From positions 1,426,001 through 1,490,000 of the forward strand of contig NZ_JACBZO010000001.1 of assembly GCF_013409005.1 (NCBI RefSeq): 64,000 bases of DNA, read 5' to 3'. The notes beneath the pieces were generated by a model. The model saw only the letters and a list, made by a program, of their open reading frames with translations, ran no database searches and was not told the DNA's origin. How positions within the stretch are numbered: position 1 is the first letter of the stretch; each line of letters starts with the position of its first letter. Made by a program: the position numbers and the translations under genes. This document shows, one piece after another, positions 1 through 9,660 of this stretch. The stretch is from Demequina lutea (GTDB lineage: Bacteria; Actinomycetota; Actinomycetes; Actinomycetales; Demequinaceae).

Positions 1-1098
1 GAAGCCGCGTTGCGCGACAAGGGGATCCACTTCGTCGGCACCGGTGTCTCGGGAGGCGAAGAGGGAGCACTCCTCGGTCCCTCGATCATGCCTGGCGGTC
101 CGGCCGAGTCGTACGCGGCACTCGGTCCGATGCTCGAGAAGATTTCGGCTCACGTCGACGGCGTGCCGTGCTGCACCCACGTCGGCCCCGATGGCGCGGG
201 ACACTTCGTGAAGATGGTCCACAACGGCATCGAGTATGCCGACATGCAACTCATCGGCGAGGCGTACGCGCTGCTCCGGGCCGGGCTGCACCTGTCGCCC
301 AAGGAAATTGGCGACATTCTCGCCGAGTGGAACAAGGGCGACCTCGAGAGCTACCTGATCGAGATCACGGCCGAGGTTCTCAAGCAGACCGATGCCAAGA
401 CGGGAAAACCGCTCGTCGACGTCATCCTCGATGAGGCAGGCCAAAAGGGCACCGGCCGCTGGACCGTACAGAGTGCCCTCGACCTTGGTGTTCCCGTCAC
501 GGGTATTGCCGAGGCGACCTTTGCGCGGGCCATTTCTTCGCAGACCGCTCAGCGTGAAGCGGGCCGTGACGTGCTCGCTAGCGCGGCGGGCGACTTCCAT
601 ATCGGCAACCGCGAGGGGTTTATCGAAGACGTGCGGGTCGCGCTCTACGCGTCCAAGGTGGTGGCGTACGCGCAAGGATTTGACCAGATTCAGGCCGCTT
701 CCGAGCAATACGGTTGGCACATTGATCGGGGTGCCATGGCGCGCATCTGGAGAGGCGGTTGCATCATCAGGGCTCGCTTCCTCAACCGGATCACCGAGGC
801 ATACGAGCGCAACCCCGAGTTGCCGAGCCTCCTCGTCGACCCGTACTTCACCGATATCGTTGCCGATGGGCTGTCAGGTTGGAGGCGCGTCGTGTCTCAA
901 GCAGCGCTCGCAGGGATTCCGGCACCCGCCTTCTCCTCGTCCCTTGCGTACTACGACTCGTTGCGTTCCGAGCGCCTGCCCGCCGCCCTGATCCAGGGGC
1001 AGCGTGACTTCTTCGGGGCGCACACCTACAAGCGCGTCGATCGTGAAGGCACGTTCCACACGCTGTGGTCGGGGGACCGCACCGAGGTGGAGGCCTAG
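1..1098 (+). CDS. gnd: 6-phosphogluconate dehydrogenase (decarboxylating), 5' end missing
   Basis: Oxidative pentose phosphate pathway enzyme that turns 6-phosphogluconate and NADP into ribulose 5-phosphate, CO2 and NADPH. The reading frame is open from the first base, so roughly the first 120 residues (most of the Rossmann domain) lie outside the window. The visible part has the substrate and catalytic motif GAGHFVKMVHNGIEY with its lysine, the all-helical C-terminal domain, and the C-terminal HTYKRVD stretch that reaches into the partner active site of the dimer. The gene ends 63 bp before the zapE-like start chosen here. The identification rests on clear family motifs. Confidence 0.96.
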   Translation, partial: EAALRDKGIHFVGTGVSGGEEGALLGPSIMPGGPAESYAALGPMLEKISAHVDGVPCCTHVGPDGAGHFVKMVHNGIEYADMQLIGEAYALLRAGLHLSPKEIGDILAEWNKGDLESYLIEITAEVLKQTDAKTGKPLVDVILDEAGQKGTGRWTVQSALDLGVPVTGIAEATFARAISSQTAQREAGRDVLASAAGDFHIGNREGFIEDVRVALYASKVVAYAQGFDQIQAASEQYGWHIDRGAMARIWRGGCIIRARFLNRITEAYERNPELPSLLVDPYFTDIVADGLSGWRRVVSQAALAGIPAPAFSSSLAYYDSLRSERLPAALIQGQRDFFGAHTYKRVDREGTFHTLWSGDRTEVEA

Positions 1099-1161
1099 GA
1101 GCGCTTTCGCGCGATTGTTGTGAAGGGGCCGTGGCGGTCCGCACTAGTGTGGGACAACGTG

Positions 1162-2118
1162 ATGCTCGTGGGACGCCGACCGGTTGTCGAGGCCAAGGAC
1201 TTGGTCGGGCAATTGACCATCCCCCCGCACTTTTTCGACGCAACGTTCGACACGTATCGACCCGATGCGGCGTTTCCCTCGCAGGCGCTCGCGCGAGACA
1301 AGGCGCGAGCATTTGCCGCGGGGGCCGTCGGTAGACGTCGCCGTTCGGCCGGGCGAGGGCTGTATCTGGACGGTGGCTTTGGGGTGGGCAAGACCCACTT
1401 GCTCGCGGCGATCGCCGAGTCCGTAGGGCCCGAATCTGCCTTCGGAACCTTCGTCGAATACACGCACCTGGTCGGGGCTCTCGGCTTCGCGCAAGCGCGC
1501 GCCTCGTTGAGCAAGTTTCGCGTGGTGTGCATCGACGAATTCGAGCTCGATGATCCAGGCGACACGGTCATGATGGCGCGGCTCATGCGTGAACTTGCCG
1601 AGGCGGGGGTCGCGCTCGTCGCGACATCAAATACCCTGCCCGAGTCGCTTGGCCAGGGGCGCTTCGCGGCCGCCGACTTTGCGCGTGAGATTCAGTCGGT
1701 TTCGAAGGTATTTGAGGTTGTCTCGATTGACGGACCCGACTATCGACATCGCGGTGAGCTCTCTTTCGAGATGTCGACGGAGGGGGAGGCTCGGGATGTG
1801 GTCTCCCGATGGGGTGGGGTGCTCGAGTCCTGGCCCGACTTGGTAGCCGACTTGGCCAACGTCCATCCAAGCAGGCTGGGTTCCTACGTCGAGGGAGTCC
1901 GATGGTTGGGACTGACCGACGTCGGTGCAGTCGCCGACCAGTCTCAGGCGCTGCGTGTCGTGAGCCTGGTTGACCGACTCTATGACGCGGATGTCAGGGT
2001 CGTAGCTGCGGGGTCGTCGCTCGGCGAGATCTTCCCGCAGGACATGCTTGCGGGCGGCTACCGCAAGAAGTACTTCCGCGCGTTGTCGCGTCTTGCAGCG
2101 ATGAGCGAGCGCTCCTGA
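1162..2118 (+). CDS. zapE: AFG1/ZapE-family ATPase
   Basis: P-loop ATPase of the AFG1/ZapE family, linked in other bacteria to cell division and in mitochondria to protein quality control. Walker A is visible as GGFGVGKTH and Walker B as VCIDEFELDD. From the chosen ATG the protein is 318 residues, close to family size, and the start puts the family landmark PPHF about 18 residues in, as is usual. A GTG start at 1120 would add 14 residues that do not look conserved. No strong ribosome binding site precedes either start. The exact role in actinobacteria is not settled. Confidence 0.85.
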   Translation: MLVGRRPVVEAKDLVGQLTIPPHFFDATFDTYRPDAAFPSQALARDKARAFAAGAVGRRRRSAGRGLYLDGGFGVGKTHLLAAIAESVGPESAFGTFVEYTHLVGALGFAQARASLSKFRVVCIDEFELDDPGDTVMMARLMRELAEAGVALVATSNTLPESLGQGRFAAADFAREIQSVSKVFEVVSIDGPDYRHRGELSFEMSTEGEARDVVSRWGGVLESWPDLVADLANVHPSRLGSYVEGVRWLGLTDVGAVADQSQALRVVSLVDRLYDADVRVVAAGSSLGEIFPQDMLAGGYRKKYFRALSRLAAMSERS

Positions 2119-2248
2119 CGCGTTTGCGTGGGGTCCCCGTCGGAAACAGAGTGGGATATCTGACACCCCATTTTCGGCGTGGCGTACGCCAACCCGCTAC
2201 AGGGACCCGAACCGTAGCCGATAGTCAAGGTGCGGGCTTCGCTACGTT

Positions 2249-2794
2249 ATGACGCGGCGCCGCGTGAAACGTTCACGAAAGGCGGGGCTTGTGATTAACA
2301 TCTACGGCAGAGCACGTCCCATGGGCATCGGCAGGGCCGAGAGCAGAATCGAAGCCGACCTCGCGGCGCTCGATCCCACCGGCGGCGACCTTCATGCCGC
2401 GCACGGCTCAGGCACAATCGAGGTCGTGTCACCGGCGCCCGCCGATATCGTGCAGGTGGAGGGTGATTCCCGCGCCCATGCCACGGACGGCGTCAATCGG
2501 ATGCGTCGTGCGTCGGACGTTGATACCGATGCGGGGGAGCTTGCGCGACTCGTGATGGATGCCGACGAGGACGTGCGATGGTGGGCAGCCCAAAACCCGT
2601 CAACACCTACGCTCGCGCTCGTCGCTTGCCTCGAGGAGGAAGTGCACCACCTGGTGATCACCGCGCTGCTCAACAATCCCCAGCTTCCGTCGGACAACAT
2701 CGAGCGGTTCGCCAAGCATCCGTCACCCGACGTGAAGCGGGCCGCGAGCCGCAGGCTTAAGGAGATGGTGTCGGAGTCCCCGCAGTCGGGGTAG
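2249..2794 (+). CDS. Leucine-rich-repeat-variant (LRV)-like protein, function unknown
   Basis: A 181-residue protein. The basic N-terminus (several Arg and Lys) is followed by a linker and then, from about residue 105, short helical repeats of the LRV type: DVRWWAAQNPSTP, then VHHLVITALLNNPQLP, then DVKRAASRRL. Such repeats form alpha solenoids and usually mediate protein contacts. No catalytic motif is seen. It stands alone, convergent with the minus-strand ppk2 gene 24 bp away. A later ATG at 2321 is a possible start. Family assignment comes from repeat pattern only. Confidence 0.65.
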   Translation: MTRRRVKRSRKAGLVINIYGRARPMGIGRAESRIEADLAALDPTGGDLHAAHGSGTIEVVSPAPADIVQVEGDSRAHATDGVNRMRRASDVDTDAGELARLVMDADEDVRWWAAQNPSTPTLALVACLEEEVHHLVITALLNNPQLPSDNIERFAKHPSPDVKRAASRRLKEMVSESPQSG

Positions 2795-2818
2795 GAGCAG
2801 TCGCGACGCCCGGTATCG

Positions 2819-3688
2819 CTACTTCGCTGCGCGTAGCGCCGCGACTCGCTGCTTCTCCGTCTGGATATCGAATTCGGCCGCGGGCCAGGTGACGTTCATG
2901 TCCTCGAGAGCTTGAGTGAGAAGTTCCGTCACCGCGAGCCGCGCGAACCACTTGCGGTCGGCGGGAATGGCGTGCCACGGAGCGATGTCCGTCGAACATC
3001 GGTCGAAGGCCGCCTGGTATGCCTCCATGTAGGCGTCCCAATAGCTGCGCTCGTCGAGGTCGTGAGGGTTGTACTTCCAGTACTTGTCGGGCCGATCGAG
3101 CCGCTCCTCGAGTCGGTTGAGCTGCTCCTCCTTCGAAACCATGAGCGCACACTTCACGATGCGGGTTCCCGAGGCGACCACCTTTGCCTCCCACGCATTG
3201 ATTTCGTCGTATCGCTTGCCCCACACGGCTGGCTCGACGTAGTTGTGGACGCGCACCACCAGGACGTCCTCGTAGTGTGATCGATCGAAAACGCCGATGT
3301 GACCAGGCGTGGGAAGGGCGTTGTCGATGCGCCACAAGTAGTCGTGCGACTTCTCCTCCTCGGTGGGGACGCCAAACGAGTGGTGTTGTACCCCCTGAGG
3401 GTCAACCAGGCCGACGACGTGGCGCACGATGCCACCCTTGCCTGCGGTGTCCATGCCTTGGATGACGAGCAGGACTGAGCGATTCCCCTCGGAGCGGCCC
3501 TCCGCGAAGAGTCGCTCCTGGAGGTCGGAGAGTATGCGGCCGCGTTCCTCCATCAGTTGTGAGGAATGGCGCTTGTGGCCGGTGAACCCCGGAGTGGAAG
3601 CGCAGTCGAAGTCTGCGATCGAGAAGCCCGCGTTGACGCGCAACGTGTCCGTTGGCGAGTCCCGCCACTCGTGATTCTTCTTGCCCAT
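2819..3688 (-). CDS. ppk2: PPK2-family polyphosphate kinase
   Basis: Transfers phosphate between inorganic polyphosphate and nucleotides (direction depends on subfamily). Length 289 residues. The Walker A-like motif GMDTAGKGG and Walker B-like FDRSHYEDVLVVRV are both present with the usual spacing, as is the lid region rich in Arg and Lys. The ATG overlaps the TGA of treZ by one base (TGATG), and a strong Shine-Dalgarno GAAGGAGG lies inside the last treZ codons, so the gene is translationally coupled to the trehalose genes. This pairing suggests shared use in starvation or osmotic stress (inference). Confidence 0.92.
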   Translation of the reverse strand: MGKKNHEWRDSPTDTLRVNAGFSIADFDCASTPGFTGHKRHSSQLMEERGRILSDLQERLFAEGRSEGNRSVLLVIQGMDTAGKGGIVRHVVGLVDPQGVQHHSFGVPTEEEKSHDYLWRIDNALPTPGHIGVFDRSHYEDVLVVRVHNYVEPAVWGKRYDEINAWEAKVVASGTRIVKCALMVSKEEQLNRLEERLDRPDKYWKYNPHDLDERSYWDAYMEAYQAAFDRCSTDIAPWHAIPADRKWFARLAVTELLTQALEDMNVTWPAAEFDIQTEKQRVAALRAAK

Positions 3689-5499
3689 CAGTCCTCCTTC
3701 GTTTCGGCACGCGGCGCGTCGCGGAGCGCGGCGTCGACGAGTGCGACCGCATCGGGCTGGAGCACGAAGTGGTCGGCCTCGGCCTCGATGATTCCGAATG
3801 TACCCAGCAATGGCCCGCGTATGGGCATCGGCTTGTCGGAGAGGTTCGCGTGGACCGTGACCGGCCCCGTCATCGTGAGTTGCCTTGGCGAAGCCTCAGA
3901 AACGGAAACGGGGTAGCGTCGCCACGCGTCTGGGCCGAGCGTGAGGGCGCGGGCGGACACCACCCTCTCGCACCACGCTTCTATCGCGGCACGGGCGGGA
4001 AGCAGATCGTCGCCGAAGGCACGCAGTTGTGAATTCGCCAACGTCTCTGGGTCTTGAGGATCGGGAACGACGACATCGCCGCCATACAGGTCTTCCCAGC
4101 CGTGGCCGCCAAACTCGCTCATCCGACCTTCCGACACGGCCGAACCGAGGGGCTCGGCGTGGTCGGTGAAAAACTGGAACGGCCGAGTCTCGCCGTACTC
4201 CTCACCCATGAAGAGCATCGGCGTGAAGGGGCTCAGCAGGATGAGAGCGAGCGACGCCGCCTGCGCGCCGGGCGAGAGCGTCGCTGAGGGCCGGTCGCCC
4301 AATGCGCGGTTCCCCACTTGGTCGTGATTCGAGGCGCATACGACGAACCGGCGCCTGTCGACCGAGGCGGGAACGGGTGCGCCCCAAAGTCTGCCGCGAA
4401 AGGTCGATAGACCGCCGTCGTGCACGAAGACCTCGCGGTAAGCCTTATCGAGCGTTTCAATCGAACCAAAATCGACGTAGTAGCCGTGCCGCTCACCCGT
4501 GAGGTACGTGTGGAGAGCGTGGTGCACGTCATCGGCCCATTGGGCGGTCATGCCGAGCCCGGCTGCTCCGCTGGCAGTGCGCTCGCCGACGGGAGTGATG
4601 GTCGCCGGCTCGTTGAGGTCGGACTCTGCCACGAGGGATAGCGGCCGGCCAAGACGCTCGGCGAGGGCCGCCGTACGCACCGAAACCTCCGCGAGGAGGT
4701 GGACGGGGGAGTCGTCGACAAGAGCGTGCACCGCATCGAGGCGCAGTGCATCGACGTGGAAGTCCGCGAACCAGCGCAAGGCGTTGTCGATCAGAAACTC
4801 GCGCATTCCGCGGGAACCTGGCTGGTCGAGGTTGACGGCCCATCCCCACGGCGTCTCGTGGGCGCTTGTGAAGTACGGCCCGAACTGCGCGAGGTAATTC
4901 CCGTCGGGCCCCAAGTGGTTGTACACGACGTCGAGGCACACGCCGATGCCCTCGCCATGTGCCGAGTCGACGAAGCGTTGCAGGGCGGCGGGGCCCCCAT
5001 AGGCCTCGTGCACCGCGTAGAGCGCGACCCCGTCGTAGCCCCAACCCCTGTTCCCCGGGAAGGCCGCGACGGGCATCAGCTCGATCATCTCGATGCCGCG
5101 ACGCGCCAGGTCGTGCAAACGGTCCCTCGTGATGGCGTCAAGGGTGCCCTCGGGGGTGAATGTTCCGATATGGAGCTCGTAGGTGACTGCTCCACGGGCG
5201 TCGCTCCCCGGCCAGCGACCATCGGTCCAGTCGAAGCCTTTCGCGTCAAAGGTGCGCGAGAAGCCATGGACACCGTGCGGTTGCCACGGACTGCGCGGAT
5301 CGGGAAAGGGGCCGCTTCCGTCGACCTCGAAGGCGTAGTCGGTTCCGTGCGCGAGTGTGGGGCCCTTCCACCAACCGCCGGCGCCCTTCAGCATTGTCGA
5401 TCGACCTGCGGGACCCGTGCTCGCCGCGGCGTCGCGGGACAGGCAGGTGACGGCCGAGGCGTCCGGAGCCCATACGGTGACCGGGGACTCTGCGGCCAT
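3688..5499 (-). CDS. treZ: Malto-oligosyltrehalose trehalohydrolase
   Basis: Second step of the TreY-TreZ route: hydrolyses the alpha-1,4 bond next to the terminal trehalosyl unit to free trehalose. From the ATG at 5499 the protein is 603 residues: an N-terminal beta domain typical of GH13 branching-type enzymes (starting PVTVWAPDA), then the GH13 barrel with VYNHLGPDGNYL, the nucleophile region ALRLDAVHAL, the acid/base region LVAESDLNEP and CASNHDQVGNR. The frame is open for 45 codons upstream, but the ATG that overlaps the treY stop (TGATG) fits the family N-terminus. No treX is seen in the window. Confidence 0.95.
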   Translation of the reverse strand: MAAESPVTVWAPDASAVTCLSRDAAASTGPAGRSTMLKGAGGWWKGPTLAHGTDYAFEVDGSGPFPDPRSPWQPHGVHGFSRTFDAKGFDWTDGRWPGSDARGAVTYELHIGTFTPEGTLDAITRDRLHDLARRGIEMIELMPVAAFPGNRGWGYDGVALYAVHEAYGGPAALQRFVDSAHGEGIGVCLDVVYNHLGPDGNYLAQFGPYFTSAHETPWGWAVNLDQPGSRGMREFLIDNALRWFADFHVDALRLDAVHALVDDSPVHLLAEVSVRTAALAERLGRPLSLVAESDLNEPATITPVGERTASGAAGLGMTAQWADDVHHALHTYLTGERHGYYVDFGSIETLDKAYREVFVHDGGLSTFRGRLWGAPVPASVDRRRFVVCASNHDQVGNRALGDRPSATLSPGAQAASLALILLSPFTPMLFMGEEYGETRPFQFFTDHAEPLGSAVSEGRMSEFGGHGWEDLYGGDVVVPDPQDPETLANSQLRAFGDDLLPARAAIEAWCERVVSARALTLGPDAWRRYPVSVSEASPRQLTMTGPVTVHANLSDKPMPIRGPLLGTFGIIEAEADHFVLQPDAVALVDAALRDAPRAETKED

Positions 5500-8015
5500 C
5501 AGGCGCGTTCCAGCAGCGCCACGGGGAGCGCCTTGAGCAGGAAGGCGAGGGATGTGGGCCCGCCATCTGTCGTGGCGCCGGTGAGCAGGTCGACCCACTC
5601 GCCGTCGGGAAGCGTGACGGTGTGTTCCCCCCAACCGCCCAGCCGTTGGAGTTCCATTCCGTTGCGTGTGGCGACGGTGATGACCTCGGCCGTATCGGCG
5701 TCGGTGCGAGCAAATACGACCGCGTGCCCGGTTGATGACGGCAGCGGCACATAACCCGCGTCCGGGCCGATGAAGGCGCCAGGGTGGTCGCGACGGGCGA
5801 CGAGCGAGCGTGCCACGACGAGATGCTTCTCTTCAGACAGGGTGCGGAGTTTCGTCTTCCCCGTGACGCGGGCGAGCTGCTCGGCGAGGTGATCGAAGTC
5901 GACCGGCCTCCTGTTGTCTGGGTCCACCAGCAGAGCTCGGACCTCCTCGGTGCCTTGGTAGACGTCGGGGATGCCAGGCATGGTGAGCTGAATGAGCTTT
6001 TGCGACAGGATCGCGGTTCTCACGCCCTCTTCCGTGAGGGTCGTCCACTCGCCGACAAGGGCCTGGATGGCGGGATCAGCGTGCGTGGTCTGGGCGAACC
6101 ACAGCACCGCCGTTTCGTACGTTTCGTTAACGTCGGTCCACGTGGTGAGCGACTTTGCCTCTCGCATCGCCTTGATGAGATAGCCCTCGAGGCGGTCCCA
6201 CTCCATGGGTTTGCCGTCTGGCTCGACAGTGCCCACGATCGTCTGCCACCAGAGATTCTCGGTACGTCCGTCGAGTTCGCTAGGCCGCAATTCGGCTGAA
6301 GCGGCTCGGGCCCGGACGAGCCAAGCGTCCCAGGCGTCGGGCGCCTCGCTCAGTACGCCGAGGCGGGCACGAATGTCTTCCGATCGCTTGGTGTCATGGG
6401 TGGTCAGCGTCGTCATGCCGTGCGGGTAGGCGAGTTGCTGCTCGCTTGCCCAGGCATGGAACGCCGCAGGGGGCATCGCGAACCGACCGGCGGGCGAGCC
6501 GACCTCGCACAGCGGCAGGAGGTGCGTCCAGCGGTAGTACGCCGTGTCTTCAACGCCCTTGGCCATGACCGCGCCGCACGCTTGCTGAAACCTGGTCACG
6601 AGTTCCGCGCGGGCCGATTCGAAAGTCTTGCCGGCCGAGCCAACCTCGGCTCCCTTGAGCAGGTCGACCACGACGTCGAGCGTCTCGTGGCGCTCGGGAT
6701 CAAGCCTCGTCTTTGCGCGTGCCGCCGCGGCGTCGATCGCTTCGAGCGACGTCGGCGTCGGAGTGGTGCCTGGCACGATGTATGCGCGGTACCGGCCGAA
6801 GTTCACGAGCATGGATCTCAGGCAGTCGTACAGCGACTGCCACGTGTGGTCGCGAAGCCGCACGTCCGAACGGCAGATGTCGTGAGCGATGGTGGCGAGG
6901 CGGCGAGACTCCGAGGACAAGGAGCCGTGCACAATTTCGCGCTTCGCGGCATCGATGAGGCCCGGCAGGGAGCCCATGGCGTCGCCCGTGAGTTGATAGA
7001 GCGTTCCGGCGAGAGGGGCGGCTCCCGATGGGTCCCGCAAGAGGGCGCCGACGCGCCACGAGGCGTCGTATCCCGTTGTGCCCGCGGTCTTCCACGACGT
7101 CGGGAGGTGCTCGTCGTCTTCGAGGATCTTCTCGACGACCAGCCACGCTCCGTGTGTCGCGTCGGCAAGTTGCGCGATGTAGCCCGCCGGGTCTGCAAGC
7201 CCGTCCGGGTGGTCGATACGAAGTCCCTGCAAAGTGCCGTCGCTGACCAAGTCGACGATGACCCGGTGGGTGGCCTCGAACACGTCGTCGTTCTCCACCT
7301 GGACGGCAACGAGCGAACCCACATCGAAGAAGCGGCGGTAGTTCAGTTCCTCGTTGGCGACGCGCCAGTACGCGAGCCGGTAGGGCTGGTCGACCACGAG
7401 GTCCGCCATCGGCAGGTTTTCGGTGCCCTCACGCACGGGAAACACGTGCTCGTAGTACCGCAGGACGGGAACCTCACCCTGGTCCTCGAAGCCGGGAACG
7501 ATCATGTGTTCGAGAGTCAGTTCCTCGCGGGCGAGGATGGTGCCGATGCGGTCGCCGAGCACGGGCATGAGAACGCCATCGTTGCTGGACCAGTCCACGT
7601 CAAACCAGTGGGAGAAGGGTGAATCCTCGCCGCGAGCGAGAACCGACCACAGGATCTTGTTGTGATAGGCGGGCGTTGGCACCGCCATGTGGTTGGGAAC
7701 GACGTCCGCGATGAGGCCGATGCCACGCTCGCCAGCGGCCCAGGCGAGTTGACGGAGCCCCGCCGCCCCGCCGAGGACCGCCGCTACCCGCGAATGGTCG
7801 ACGACATCGTAAAAGTGCGTCGATCCGGGAGCCGCGGTGAGGATGGGGGAGAGGTAGAGGTGAGTAACCCCGAGCGCGGCAAAGTAGTCGAGCCGCGCCT
7901 GGGCATCGGCAAACGTGAAGTCCGCGGTCAGTTGGAGTCGGTACGTCGAGACCGGCACAGGTGCATCCGCGCGGTGTCCGAGTCTCTTGGTCCGTTCGTG
8001 GGTTGAGTCTGCCAT
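5499..8015 (-). CDS. treY: Malto-oligosyltrehalose synthase
   Basis: First step of trehalose formation from glycogen-derived maltooligosaccharides: an intramolecular transglucosylation turning the reducing-end alpha-1,4 bond into alpha-1,1. The 838-residue protein is in the normal family range and shows GH13 landmarks: STYRLQL near the N-terminus, DVVPNHMA, GLRIDHPDGLADP, EKILEDDEHLP and THDTKRSEDIRARL. It is the first gene of the treY-treZ-ppk2 operon, all three overlapping by one base. The start lies 232 bp from the divergent PAS gene, where promoters for both must sit. Confidence 0.95.
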   Translation of the reverse strand: MADSTHERTKRLGHRADAPVPVSTYRLQLTADFTFADAQARLDYFAALGVTHLYLSPILTAAPGSTHFYDVVDHSRVAAVLGGAAGLRQLAWAAGERGIGLIADVVPNHMAVPTPAYHNKILWSVLARGEDSPFSHWFDVDWSSNDGVLMPVLGDRIGTILAREELTLEHMIVPGFEDQGEVPVLRYYEHVFPVREGTENLPMADLVVDQPYRLAYWRVANEELNYRRFFDVGSLVAVQVENDDVFEATHRVIVDLVSDGTLQGLRIDHPDGLADPAGYIAQLADATHGAWLVVEKILEDDEHLPTSWKTAGTTGYDASWRVGALLRDPSGAAPLAGTLYQLTGDAMGSLPGLIDAAKREIVHGSLSSESRRLATIAHDICRSDVRLRDHTWQSLYDCLRSMLVNFGRYRAYIVPGTTPTPTSLEAIDAAAARAKTRLDPERHETLDVVVDLLKGAEVGSAGKTFESARAELVTRFQQACGAVMAKGVEDTAYYRWTHLLPLCEVGSPAGRFAMPPAAFHAWASEQQLAYPHGMTTLTTHDTKRSEDIRARLGVLSEAPDAWDAWLVRARAASAELRPSELDGRTENLWWQTIVGTVEPDGKPMEWDRLEGYLIKAMREAKSLTTWTDVNETYETAVLWFAQTTHADPAIQALVGEWTTLTEEGVRTAILSQKLIQLTMPGIPDVYQGTEEVRALLVDPDNRRPVDFDHLAEQLARVTGKTKLRTLSEEKHLVVARSLVARRDHPGAFIGPDAGYVPLPSSTGHAVVFARTDADTAEVITVATRNGMELQRLGGWGEHTVTLPDGEWVDLLTGATTDGGPTSLAFLLKALPVALLERA

Positions 8016-8247
8016 GTGCCTTTTCTTCCGGTTGTTCCATCATGTCAGAAGAAGGTCACAGGCTTGTGTCCGGCGTGCGTCCGCGGCCCCGGCGCCAGTG
8101 AAGGGAGGAAGCAACATTCCTGGTCTCACCTCGATCACCGTTGCGACACCGAGAAGGCACGCGAACTGAGCTCCATTTGGGGCTAAGGTGCGATTCGGGA
8201 CCTGAGGCTCTGCCATGGAGCAGGGACCGGAAAGGACAGGCGCCCAT

Positions 8248-9600
8248 ATGGCATCGACCGCCGTTGAACCGACGGGTAAGCGGCGCGACTTCGCCCCGCA
8301 ACAGCTGTTCTTCTCGACGACTGATCGGCGTGGTGTCATCGGTACCGTGAACTCGACTTTTGTTGAGCTATCGCGATACAGCCAGGGTGAATTGGTTGGG
8401 GCACCGCACAACCTCATTCGCCATCCAGACATGCCTGGTGCGGTGTTCCACATTATGTGGGGGCGCCTGCTCGCGGGCGCTTCGATGATGGGCTACGTGA
8501 CGAACCTGGCGAAGGACGGCACGCACTACCTCACCTTCACGACGGTGACTCCCGTCGACGGCGGATTCATCTCGGTGAGGAGCACCATCACGAGACCCGA
8601 CCTGTGGGGGCCGGTTTCGCAGGCCTACGCCGAGACCCGCGCGAGGGAAAACGGATGGCGCGACCAGGGACTATCGAAGACCGAGTCGGCCTCGAAGGGC
8701 GCGACGGACCTCTTGGCCAGGCTTGCCGCATTGGGGTACTCGACCTACGAGGACCTGATCCGTGCGCTGGTTCCCGCAGAGGTGGACGAGCGGCACAGGC
8801 TCGCGCCTCTTCGGCCACCGCACACGGAGCCGGGCGGCACCCTTCACGAGGTGGTGCTGGCGATCACCGCGCTCGACCGCGAGTTGGCTGAACAGCGGGC
8901 GCGATACGACGATGCGACGGCCCTGGCCGCGACGCTCGACGACGCCCAAGCCGAAATCGCCGTCACTCTTGCCGGTTTGGAGGCCACCGCCGCCGCGGCG
9001 GCCAGTGCGTCCACGACCGTTGCTACGGCGGCGCCTGCGGCGGCGACGACCGCTCAAGCGGCGCTCTCGCTGGCAGTGGCGGCGAGCGGCGACCTGAGCC
9101 CTCTTTCCCGGCTCCTCGCGGACGTGCGTGCCAGCGTGCTCGACCTGCGTGCCAGCCTCGCGCTTTCGGTCCTGCACAACGACATGGCGATGGTCTTCGT
9201 GTGCGAAGTGGCGTCCGGTGAGTCCGTCGGCGAGCAGGACTCCACGGTCTGGCTGTTGGGTGCGGCGGTCGCGAACTCGGTGCGCGATGGCGAGAAGCAA
9301 AGTCAGCGTGTGCGGGAGGAACTCGACCAGGTGGTGGCGGCGATCGGTGAGGCCTACGGGGCGCTGCAGGCGTTCCAACGGATGCTGACCAACTGGCGGC
9401 ACATTGTGGTGCGATCCGGGGTTTCGCACCGTCTCGGAGCACTCGTCGATCCGATCGACAGTCGGCTATCCGTCGGTCTGCGGGAAATGCGCGACCTCGA
9501 CGACCTGGCGCGGCGTTGCGCATCCTTGGGTAAGACGCTCAATTCGGATGCGCTGCTCAAAGCCGCAGAGGATCTCGTTGTGGCTGCACAAAGGCTGTAG
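8248..9600 (+). CDS. Aer-like PAS-domain protein without an MCP signalling domain
   Basis: The first 130 residues form a PAS domain of the aerotaxis-receptor type: SRYSQGELVGAPHNLIRHPD is the characteristic Aer stretch, which in Aer binds FAD. The rest (total 450 residues) is Ala-rich and helical with heptad-like spacing, but lacks the highly conserved hairpin tip of chemotaxis receptors and any transmembrane segment. The ATG at 8248 is preceded by GAAAGGA; an in-frame ATG at 8215 lacks a site. Likely a soluble redox or oxygen sensor whose partner is unknown. No chemotaxis genes are nearby. Confidence 0.75.
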   Translation: MASTAVEPTGKRRDFAPQQLFFSTTDRRGVIGTVNSTFVELSRYSQGELVGAPHNLIRHPDMPGAVFHIMWGRLLAGASMMGYVTNLAKDGTHYLTFTTVTPVDGGFISVRSTITRPDLWGPVSQAYAETRARENGWRDQGLSKTESASKGATDLLARLAALGYSTYEDLIRALVPAEVDERHRLAPLRPPHTEPGGTLHEVVLAITALDRELAEQRARYDDATALAATLDDAQAEIAVTLAGLEATAAAAASASTTVATAAPAAATTAQAALSLAVAASGDLSPLSRLLADVRASVLDLRASLALSVLHNDMAMVFVCEVASGESVGEQDSTVWLLGAAVANSVRDGEKQSQRVREELDQVVAAIGEAYGALQAFQRMLTNWRHIVVRSGVSHRLGALVDPIDSRLSVGLREMRDLDDLARRCASLGKTLNSDALLKAAEDLVVAAQRL

Positions 9601-9660
9601 CGAACCATTGCTGACGCGCCCGTTTCGCCTGCATGCGTGCGAGGGTGAGAGTCTGTTCCC

